From Streptomyces flaveus (GTDB taxonomy: Bacteria > Actinomycetota > Actinomycetes > Streptomycetales > Streptomycetaceae): a DNA stretch of 64,000 bases. How positions within the stretch are numbered: the stretch's first letter is position 1; every line of letters begins with the position of its first letter. A program made the position numbers and the translations under genes. This document shows, piece after piece, positions 17,687 to 25,105 of this stretch. The DNA lies in contig NZ_BMPQ01000006.1 in NCBI RefSeq assembly GCF_014647675.1, positions 207,120-271,119 on the forward strand. Reading direction: 5' to 3'. The notes beneath the pieces are model-generated. The model worked only from the letters and a program-made list of their open reading frames with translations, did no database searches and had not been told where the DNA came from.

Positions 17687-19048
17687 ATGACTCAGCAGGG
17701 GGTGCGCTGGACTGCGGATCAGGTGCTGGCACTGGCACCTGACTCCGCATCACGCAAAGCGGGAAGCAAACTCGGCGCGGCCGGGCCGTGGTCGGAGGCG
17801 GGCAGTTCTGACGAGGGGACGGTATGGGGACTGTGCAGGGGCAGCGGCAGCAAGCCGTATCAGACGGTCATCGACCTCACGGATTCGACGGGGCCCGCGT
17901 ACAAATGCAGTTGTCCGAGCCGCAAGTTCCCGTGCAAGCACGCATTGGGACTGCTGCTGCTCTGGGCGGGCGAGAGCGGGACAGGCAGCTCGGTGCCGCG
18001 GGGGCAGGCGCCGGACTGGGCCGAGCAGTGGATAAAGGGGAGAAGGCAGCGCGCGGAGGAGAAGCGGACGACGAGCGGGGCATCGGGCGCCCCGGCGGGT
18101 GATCCGGAGGCGGCGCGGCGCCGGGCGGAGCGGCGTGCCGAGCGGATCACGGCGGGGGCGGCGGAGCTGGAGCAGCGGCTGACCGACCTGCTGCGCGGCG
18201 GTCTGGCCGCGGCGGAGCAGGCGGGGTATGGGCTGTGGGAGGAGACGGCGGCCCGGATGGTCGACGCGCAGGCACCAGGGCTGGCCGCGCGGGTGCGGGA
18301 GTTGGGGGCGATTCCGTCCTCCGGCCCCGGCTGGCCGGTCCGGCTGCTCGAGGAGTGCGCCCTGCTCCACCTGCTCGTCCAGGGCTGGCTGCGCCGCGAG
18401 CGACTACCGGAAGGACTCGTGGCGACGGTCCGTTCCCGGATAGGGCTGCCCGCCTCGGCGGACGGCCCAGCCGCGCGCGACCGCTGGCTGGTCCTCGCCC
18501 AGTACGACACGGCGGACAGCCGTCTCACGACCCGCCGCATCTGGTTGCACGGAGCGGAGTCGGGACGCACGGTCCAGCTCCTGTCATACGGGGCTGCCGG
18601 CCGCGCACCGGAGCTGTCACTGCCCGTCGGCCTGGCCCTCGACGCGGAGGTGTCGGCGTACCCGGGCGCGGGCCGACTGCGGGTGGCCCTGGGCGAGCAG
18701 TTCACGCCCCCTTCGCCCGTGACACTCCGCCCGCCAGGGGTGAGCGTGGCGCAGGCGACGGCCCAGTACGGCGAAGCCCTCCGGGACGACCCCTGGTTGG
18801 ACTCCCACCCGGTGACGCTGGCCCGCGTCATACCGACCCCGGACGCCGGCTCCTGGCAACTGGCGGACGCCGACAGCGAGCTGGCACTGCCTCTCACCCC
18901 GGCCGCCCAGTCCCGCTCCGGCCTGTGGCGCCTGGTTGCCCTGTCGGGCGGAGCCCCGGTCAGGGTCTTCGGAGAATGCGGCCACCGCGGCTTCACACCA
19001 CTCACGGCGTGGCCGGAGGAAGCGGGAGAGGCGGTGCCACTGTGCTGA
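17687..19048 (+). CDS. SWIM zinc-finger protein of MoxR cluster
   Basis: Protein of 453 residues with a SWIM zinc-binding motif, C-x-C-x6-C-x-H, at Cys74, Cys76, Cys83 and His85 (KCSCPSRKFPCKHALGLLL). SWIM domains bind nucleic acids or proteins; the precise role here is unknown. A charged helical stretch rich in Arg/Glu/Ala (~115-165) follows, then a conserved C-terminal region with repeated Trp and Leu. ATG 17687 starts directly after the PafBC-type -10, with no leader or ribosome-binding site, typical of leaderless actinobacterial transcripts. The DUF5691 gene follows 70 bases downstream on the same strand. Confidence 0.9.
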   Translation: MTQQGVRWTADQVLALAPDSASRKAGSKLGAAGPWSEAGSSDEGTVWGLCRGSGSKPYQTVIDLTDSTGPAYKCSCPSRKFPCKHALGLLLLWAGESGTGSSVPRGQAPDWAEQWIKGRRQRAEEKRTTSGASGAPAGDPEAARRRAERRAERITAGAAELEQRLTDLLRGGLAAAEQAGYGLWEETAARMVDAQAPGLAARVRELGAIPSSGPGWPVRLLEECALLHLLVQGWLRRERLPEGLVATVRSRIGLPASADGPAARDRWLVLAQYDTADSRLTTRRIWLHGAESGRTVQLLSYGAAGRAPELSLPVGLALDAEVSAYPGAGRLRVALGEQFTPPSPVTLRPPGVSVAQATAQYGEALRDDPWLDSHPVTLARVIPTPDAGSWQLADADSELALPLTPAAQSRSGLWRLVALSGGAPVRVFGECGHRGFTPLTAWPEEAGEAVPLC

Positions 19049-19118
19049 CGCCACAGCCGTGTCTCTCCCCACCGACCGGCTCACCCGGATCTCTCAACCC
19101 CGTACGGAAGGGACGCTC

Positions 19119-20768
19119 ATGAACAGCCCCCTCACTCCCCCGGACGCACCCACCGGGAGCTCCTGGGAGGAGCTCGTGACCGTGGCGTTGCTCGGGACGG
19201 AGCGGCGTACGCCGTCGGGGACGGCGCCCGGACGGGAGGCGCCGGGAGCGCTGCTGGACGCGGCGGCGGTGCAGACGGTGCGGCGGCGGGCCGGACTGCG
19301 GCCGGGGCGGGCGGCGGCACGACCGGAGCCGGCGGCGGCGGACGCGCGCCCGGCGCTCCCCCGCCCCGCCGCGCGCAGGCTGGCGATGCTGCTCGCCGAC
19401 CGGCCCGGCACGGGCAGCGGCGGCCGTAGAGGAACGGCGCCCGACCTCATGGAATTGCTGCCGCAGTGGCTCGCCCTGGCGAACCAGCGCGGGTTCGCGG
19501 CGCCCCCGGAGCTGCTGCCCGCGCTCCTGGACGCCGCCAGAGGGCGTACGGATCTGCGACCGGCGGCGCTGGCCTTCGCGGGGCCGCGGGCGCTGTGGCT
19601 GGCACGGCTGAACCCGGACTGGCGGTTCGCGCTGCGCGCGACACCGGGCGGCGGAGCCACGCTGCCCGGTGCCGAAGAACCGGAGCGGGCAAGGCAGTTG
19701 TGGCAGGAGGGTCTGTTCGCCGAGCGGGTGGCTCTCCTCGCGGCGATACGAGCGCACGACCCGGCAGCTGCCCGCGAACTGCTCGCCACGACCTGGGCGA
19801 CGGAGCGGGCCGAGGACCGGCTGATGTTCCTCGACTCGCTGCGGACGGGATTGTGCGCGGCGGACGAGCCCTTCCTGGAACAGGCATTGGCCGACCGGAG
19901 CCGCAATGTGCGGGCCACGGCGGCGGAGTTGCTGTCCGCGCTGCCGGGTTCGGCGCTCGCCGGGCGGATGGCGGACCGCGCCGGCTCCTGCGTGTCCGTC
20001 GACCACACGGGCGGCACGCCCACGATCGCGGTCGAGGCGCCACACGCCTGCGATGCGGGCATGGAACGCGATGGGATGGTGGCCAAGGCTCCGGCCGGCC
20101 GAGGTGAACGATCCTGGTGGCTGGGCCAGTTGGTCGAGGCGGCCCCGCTCTCCACCTGGTCTCGGCGGCTCGGTGGGCGTACGCCGGAGGAGATCGTGGC
20201 GTTGCCGGTGACGGACGACTGGCAGGGCGAACTGCATGCCGCGTGGTGCAGGGCGGCCGTGCGGCAACGCGATCCCTCTTGGTCCAGGGCGCTGTTGGGG
20301 TCACCATCGGTGCCGGAGGCCGGAGGGCCGGGGGCGGTGTCGCTGGCCGAGCGGGCCAAGCTGCTCGGCACGTTGGGCTCCGCCGAGCGAGCCGAGTGGG
20401 TGGCTGGGTTCATCGCCGTGCACGGGTTGTCCGAGGCGTTTCAGTTGCTCGGGGTGTGCGCGGTCCCCTGGGCGGGAGCCTTGGGCCGAGCCGTTGTGGA
20501 CGCGCTCAATATCGCGCGGGACGCGGGGAGTTATCCATGGAGTTTCAGCGGAGTCATGGGGCTGGCCGAACGCTGCCTCGACCCATCAGAAGCCGGCCGC
20601 CTCGATGCCCTCACGGCCATACCCGACGAGCCGGAGAACGCGTCGCCCGGCGCCGGGGGCTACTGGGCGGAGTCGTTCCAACGGCTGGTGGGGACGCTGC
20701 GCTTGCGTGCGGCGATGCAACTTGAATTGGGCGGGGCGCCTATGGGGGTGGTGGGTTCGGGTTCATAG
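19119..20768 (+). CDS. DUF5691 family protein of MoxR cluster
   Basis: Soluble protein of 549 residues assigned to DUF5691, which I know mainly as the partner of SWIM, MoxR, DUF5682 and VWA genes. It begins SWEELVTVALLGTERR and is Ala/Leu/Arg-rich and almost entirely helical, with repeats reminiscent of HEAT-like arrays (for example the region around VALLAAIRAHDPAAARELLATTW, and later RNVRATAAELLSALPGS). No catalytic motif recognised. ATG 19119 has GGAAGG 7 bases upstream. Second gene of the rightward arm; its 3' end abuts intergenic repeat copy B. Confidence 0.88.
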   Translation: MNSPLTPPDAPTGSSWEELVTVALLGTERRTPSGTAPGREAPGALLDAAAVQTVRRRAGLRPGRAAARPEPAAADARPALPRPAARRLAMLLADRPGTGSGGRRGTAPDLMELLPQWLALANQRGFAAPPELLPALLDAARGRTDLRPAALAFAGPRALWLARLNPDWRFALRATPGGGATLPGAEEPERARQLWQEGLFAERVALLAAIRAHDPAAARELLATTWATERAEDRLMFLDSLRTGLCAADEPFLEQALADRSRNVRATAAELLSALPGSALAGRMADRAGSCVSVDHTGGTPTIAVEAPHACDAGMERDGMVAKAPAGRGERSWWLGQLVEAAPLSTWSRRLGGRTPEEIVALPVTDDWQGELHAAWCRAAVRQRDPSWSRALLGSPSVPEAGGPGAVSLAERAKLLGTLGSAERAEWVAGFIAVHGLSEAFQLLGVCAVPWAGALGRAVVDALNIARDAGSYPWSFSGVMGLAERCLDPSEAGRLDALTAIPDEPENASPGAGGYWAESFQRLVGTLRLRAAMQLELGGAPMGVVGSGS

Positions 20769-20787
20769 GCGGGTGCGGGTGCGTTGC

Positions 20788-21276
20788 GGCTGGTCGCGCC
20801 GTTCCCCCGCGGGTGCCTCCGGTGGTGGGGCGGGTGCGGGTGTGTGGGTGGCTGGTCGCGCAGTTCCCCCGCGCCCCTGAGGTGCGTGGTGGGTCGGGGT
20901 CGTGGGCCGGTGCGTCAGCCCGTCGCAGGCCGGGCATACGGCCCTTAGCTGGTACAGGGTGCGGGTTCTCCGAGACCGAACCTAAGCGACGGGCATACGA
21001 CGCACCGGCCCACGCCCCCTCCCGCCGGAGGGAAGCCGCGGGTGGTTGGGGGTACGGGCTTTCCCGGGGACCGGGTCCTCGGGGCGCCGGGATCTTCGGG
21101 CCGCGGGTAGCCGCAGGCTTTTGCTTTCAGGGGCGCGGGGAACTGCGCGACCAGCCACGACGCACCCGCAGCCGCGACACAACGTGTCACCCCCACCCCC
21201 TGGCGGGGGGGGCCTGGGGGCGCAGCCCCCAGTTTCGGGAAGGGGCGGGCCTGGGGAAGAAAACCCCTCCCACCCC
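20788..21276. repeat. Nested inverted-repeat element, copy B
   Basis: Fills the gap between the convergent DUF5691 and icmB genes. The outer arm GGCTGGTCGCGC occurs twice at the left (20788 and 20850) and returns inverted at 21129-21156. Inner arms GTGGGCCGGTGCGTC (20902-20916) and GACGCACCGGCCCAC (20999-21013) are identical to copy A. The right module with CCCAGTTTCGGGAAGGGG (21191-21276) is also shared with copy A. No coding sequence supported inside. Confidence 0.85.
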
Positions 21277-21306
21277 AATCCCCGCCTACCGCACTCCGGC
21301 GGAGCC

Positions 21307-21723
21307 CTACGCCCCCGCCGTCTGCCGAACGTTGGCCCTGACCCAGTTCACAATCGACGCCGTCGTGGCCCCGGGCGTGAAGATCTCGGCCACACCCTTC
21401 TCCTTAAGGGGCGGAATGTCCGCCTCGGGGATGATTCCGCCGCCGAAGACCTTGATGTCCGACGCCTCGCGCTCCTTGAGGAGTTCGATGACGGCGGCGA
21501 AAAGCGTGTTGTGGGCCCCGGAAAGAATGGAGAGCCCGATCGCGTCCGCGTCCTCCTGGATCGCGGTGTCGACGATCTGCTCCGGCGTCTGGTGGAGGCC
21601 GGTGTAAATGACCTCCATGCCCGCATCACGCAACGCCCGCGCGATCACCTTGGCCCCACGATCATGACCGTCGAGCCCCGGCTTGGCCACCACCACGCGG
21701 ATCGGACCGGATGCCACACCCAT
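21307..21723 (-). CDS. icmB: Cobalamin-binding small subunit, isobutyryl-CoA mutase type
   Basis: B12-binding domain protein of 138 residues that pairs with a separate large subunit (IcmA) to interconvert isobutyryl-CoA and n-butyryl-CoA, feeding valine catabolism and polyketide precursors. The base-off cobalamin motif is complete: D-x-H-x-x-G in GLDGHDRGAK, S-x-L in GLSILSGAH, and the GG in VFGGGIIP. ATG 21723 is supported by GGAGG 8 bases upstream. The sequence closely matches Streptomyces IcmB as I remember it; a generic methylmalonyl-CoA mutase B12 subunit is the alternative. No large subunit is encoded nearby, as expected from Streptomyces. Confidence 0.9.
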   Translation of the reverse strand: MGVASGPIRVVVAKPGLDGHDRGAKVIARALRDAGMEVIYTGLHQTPEQIVDTAIQEDADAIGLSILSGAHNTLFAAVIELLKEREASDIKVFGGGIIPEADIPPLKEKGVAEIFTPGATTASIVNWVRANVRQTAGA

Positions 21724-22292
21724 CACTGCTGCCTCCATGAACCGACAAGATCTCCAGGGAACCGGACTGCGGGAATCCGTATCTAGCAAAAACCCAAATC
21801 AACCTGTTACCGTCCCGCACCGGCTTGTATCGACTGATAACACCTCAGGACGCTGACGGCGACTCGTCGCAACCGCTTCATGCCAGCCCACGTCAGGTGC
21901 ACCCAGCGGCACAGCCACCCCGCACCGCGCCGGCCGGGGAGTGAACGAACGTTATCGCTACCATCCCGCAACCGGCAGTTTCGCGGTGGAGACCGAGGGG
22001 GAAATCACACGATGGGACAAGTTCGCCGCGCACCGATCCCGCACCCTGGGGCACATGGGCCACAGCCGGGCCGGGCGCAAGGGGAGCCGCCACGAGGTCG
22101 CTGCGCCTCCGCGTCGCCAGCCAGGCGGCCGGATGGCGCGGCATATCGGCGAATGCACGACGACGGGAGGCCCCGTCGTTCCACGGGCGTGATAAACGCC
22201 ACCCGTGCACCGTCGTTGCTCTCGTCGGCGGTTTCCCATGAGGGCACACGGGGGACAAGGCCGTCCTTCCGTGCGCCGACGGGAGGTCGGCC
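21724..22292. other. Intergenic region between icmB and lipase
   Basis: A 569-base divergent gap. It should contain the icmB and lipase promoters. A short reading frame from ATG 22011 (95 codons, GAGGGGG 9 bases upstream) and other short frames exist, but none shows convincing coding bias or a motif I know. GC is lower near 21780-21840, which fits a promoter. Confidence 0.4.
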
Positions 22293-23252
22293 ATGAAGGT
22301 CACCAGGGCAGTACTGCCCTTTTATCCGCTTTTGCCGCTCTGTCAACGGCTGTTGCCCAACAGACTGGCCGGACTCTCGCTGACTCTCCTGAAAGCCACG
22401 GCTCTTGAGGTCGCGATCCTCGCGGGACACCTGATCCTCTATCCCACGGGCATCACCCAAGAGCGCCGCCAGGGCGCCACTTCGCCCTCCCCCAGCCTCG
22501 CCCCCGCCTCAGTCCCTAGGCCCCGCCGCGCACCCGACGACCTCACCGCCGGGACCGCGACCGAGACCGACCGTGACACCGAGGCCACCCGCCTGCCCAC
22601 CCAGTCCAAGCCCCCGGTCGTCCTCCTCCACGGATTCATAGACAACCGCTCGGTGTTCGTGCTGCTGCGCCGCTCCCTCGCGCAGCACGGCAGGCAACAG
22701 ATCGAGTCGCTCAACTACTCCCCCCTGACCTGCGACATACGTACCGCTGCCGAGCTGCTCGGCCGGCACATAGAGGAGATCTGCGAGCGCACCGGTCAGC
22801 AGGAGGTGGACGTCGTCGGCCACAGCCTCGGCGGGCTGATCGCGCGTTATTACGTGCAGCGTCTGGGCGGCGACATCCGCGTGCGGACGCTTGTGACGTT
22901 GGGCACACCGCACTCGGGCACGCACGTGGCACCGCTGATGAACGCGCATCCGATCGTGCGGCAGATGCGGCCCGGCTCCACCGTGCTCGAGGAACTGCGC
23001 GAGCCTGCACCGGCCTGTCGGACCCGGTTTGTGGGCTTCTGGAGCGATCTCGACCAGTTGATGGACCCGTTGGAGACGGCCTGTGTCGAACACCCCGACC
23101 TGCTCGCACAGAACGTACGGGTGAGTGGGATCGGTCACCTCGCTCTGCCGGTGCACCCAGCGGTCGCGGCCGGCATACGGCAGGCACTCGACCTCGAGGA
23201 GACGGCGGGAGCCCCTGCCGCCGCCCGTGCCGGCGGACTGACCGTGGCGTAG
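22293..23252 (+). CDS. Alpha/beta-hydrolase (lipase/esterase)
   Basis: Predicted serine esterase or lipase of 319 residues. The N terminus has a hydrophobic stretch (LSLTLLKATALEVAILAGHLILYP), possibly a signal anchor, then a Pro/Thr-rich linker. The hydrolase domain starts at VVLLHGFIDNRSVF (oxyanion HG), has the nucleophile elbow GHSLGGLIARYY, a probable Asp in SDLDQLMDP and the His in GIGHLALPVHP. ATG 22293 follows GGGAGG by 6 bases. This resembles the PGAP1/lipase-like proteins next to an M23 peptidase in Streptomyces. Substrate unknown. Confidence 0.9.
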   Translation: MKVTRAVLPFYPLLPLCQRLLPNRLAGLSLTLLKATALEVAILAGHLILYPTGITQERRQGATSPSPSLAPASVPRPRRAPDDLTAGTATETDRDTEATRLPTQSKPPVVLLHGFIDNRSVFVLLRRSLAQHGRQQIESLNYSPLTCDIRTAAELLGRHIEEICERTGQQEVDVVGHSLGGLIARYYVQRLGGDIRVRTLVTLGTPHSGTHVAPLMNAHPIVRQMRPGSTVLEELREPAPACRTRFVGFWSDLDQLMDPLETACVEHPDLLAQNVRVSGIGHLALPVHPAVAAGIRQALDLEETAGAPAAARAGGLTVA

Positions 23253-23480
23253 TCGCAACACGCTCCCGGGCGCCGGTCGAACACCCGGAAACACCCCCAC
23301 GCTGTCGAACACTCTTCGTACGAAAGGCCAAAGTCGCGCCCGCAGTCCGCCGAAAGGCAGCTGAATGCCCGTTTCCTGAACGGGGGATGGAAGCCGAAGA
23401 TTGTCGCGCCCGCGTACCGCCGGGTACAGTCACCGCACTGCTCTGCCAGCGCCCCTGTCGTCGAGGCGAAAGAGAAGTTG

Positions 23481-25067
23481 GTGAACGACCGTCACCCGTC
23501 GGGGACCGTAGCGCCCCCGGCCGCGGCTCCCGAAGCCGCCTCGACGCACTTCGCGTCGTATGGCGAGCAGGGGATCCAGTACGGCGACTTCACCACGTAC
23601 GACGCCTACACCGCCACCGGTTTTGACGCGGCGCCCACCGGCGTCTACGACACATACGGTGCACTGGGTGCTTGCGCGGCGACGCCCTTCGAGGCCACGA
23701 CGAGCTTCGAGACCGACCCCCTCTTCGGCGACCTGCCGGGCAGTGGCGGCACGGGTTCGTACGACGCCACGCAGTGGTCCGGCAGTCACCAGACGTTCAG
23801 CGGTCACCCGACGCCGAACTACGACCCGTACGCGGCCCAGCACCACGCCGCGTACGACACCGGCAGCCACGACGCGACCGGCCTCTGGACGGACACCTCC
23901 GGTCACCAGCGACTGACCGGGATCCCGGCGCAGTCCACGGGCCCCGACGTCAGCGGTCAGTGGGACGCGAACGCCTGGCTCCAGGCCGAACCGATCGGCC
24001 AGGCCCAGCAGTGGAACACGCAGACCTTCGACTCGGGTGCGTACGACGCGACGGCGTGGAACTCCGACGGCGGTGAGCGGCACGAGTCGTACGAGCCGTA
24101 CGACCAGCAGGCCACAGCGATCTTCGAGCAGGTCACGTACGAACAACAGGCCTCTATAGAGGACGAGTTCAGCCCTTCCGACGACCTGAACCCCGACACC
24201 GCCACCGGCAGCCACGACGAACCCCCTCTCCTCGACGGCGCCGAAGAGATCTCCCCGGACGCCCCTGCCACCCCCGTCGTCACCATCCCAGCCCCCCGCC
24301 CGGGGTCACGCACCGCATCCCGTGCGGCCTCCCGCTCCCGCCGCCGTACCCCGCCCAAGCGTTCCGCTCTGCTGACGGTCGCCGTGCCGTCCGCGTGTGT
24401 GATGGGTGTGGCCGGGATCGCGGCGGCATCCGTGGGCAGCGGGAACGGGAACGAGAGCAACGAGACGACGGCCGCGACCGGCACGACCGCCGTGCAGCCG
24501 GCGACCGCCAACAACAAGCTGGACACCCAGCTCGAGAGCCTGACCGCGGACGCGGACGACTTCGCCGACCGGGCGAGCCGTACGCAGGAGCGGATCGACC
24601 TCAAGGCCCAGCAAGAGGCCGAGAAGAAACGGGCGGCGGCGGAGGCGGCGCGCAAGGAGCGACTGCGTCCGAAGTTCGCGCTGCCGGTCGAGCAGCATGG
24701 GCTCAGCGCCTACTACGGCCAGGCCGGCATCAACTGGATGTCCGTGCACTCGGGCATCGACTTCCCCGTCTCGTACGGCACGACGGTGATGGCCGCGACC
24801 GACGGCGTCGTCCGTACGGAGTGGAACAGCGCGTACGGGAACATGGCGATCGTGACCGCGAAGGACGGTACGGAGACGTGGTACTGCCACCTCTCCACCT
24901 ACAAGGTCGCTTCCGGGACCGAGGTGAAGGCCGGCGACCCGATCGCGTTCTCCGGCAACTCCGGCAACTCGACGGGCCCGCACCTCCACTTCGAGGTACG
25001 CCCGGGCGGCGGCAGCGCGATCGACCCCCTGCCGTGGCTCCGCAGCCACGGCCTCAACCCGACGTAA
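23481..25067 (+). CDS. Membrane-anchored M23 metallopeptidase
   Basis: Cell-wall peptidase of 528 residues. The long N-terminal region (~1-275) is acidic and Tyr/Thr/Asp-rich, ending in an Arg-rich patch (SRRRTPPKRS). A single membrane segment follows near 296-317 (LLTVAVPSACVMGVAGIAAA), then a coiled-coil-like stretch (RTQERIDLKAQQEAEKKRAA) and the M23 LytM domain. The zinc ligands are intact: His and Asp in HSGIDFP (~420) and HLHFEV (~500). This implies a cytoplasmic N-tail and an extracytoplasmic endopeptidase acting on peptidoglycan cross-links. GTG 23481 was chosen over the adjacent TTG. Confidence 0.92.
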   Translation: MNDRHPSGTVAPPAAAPEAASTHFASYGEQGIQYGDFTTYDAYTATGFDAAPTGVYDTYGALGACAATPFEATTSFETDPLFGDLPGSGGTGSYDATQWSGSHQTFSGHPTPNYDPYAAQHHAAYDTGSHDATGLWTDTSGHQRLTGIPAQSTGPDVSGQWDANAWLQAEPIGQAQQWNTQTFDSGAYDATAWNSDGGERHESYEPYDQQATAIFEQVTYEQQASIEDEFSPSDDLNPDTATGSHDEPPLLDGAEEISPDAPATPVVTIPAPRPGSRTASRAASRSRRRTPPKRSALLTVAVPSACVMGVAGIAAASVGSGNGNESNETTAATGTTAVQPATANNKLDTQLESLTADADDFADRASRTQERIDLKAQQEAEKKRAAAEAARKERLRPKFALPVEQHGLSAYYGQAGINWMSVHSGIDFPVSYGTTVMAATDGVVRTEWNSAYGNMAIVTAKDGTETWYCHLSTYKVASGTEVKAGDPIAFSGNSGNSTGPHLHFEVRPGGGSAIDPLPWLRSHGLNPT

Positions 25068-25105
25068 CCGACTCGTCCCGCCGCGGGCCGCCAAGCCCCG
25101 CAGGG

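Noticed and set aside
21880..22296. Small frame starting at ATG 22011 with GAGGGGG upstream
   Set aside because: Codon use is poor, other frames are equally open, and no homology motif is visible; kept only as a note in the intergenic entry.
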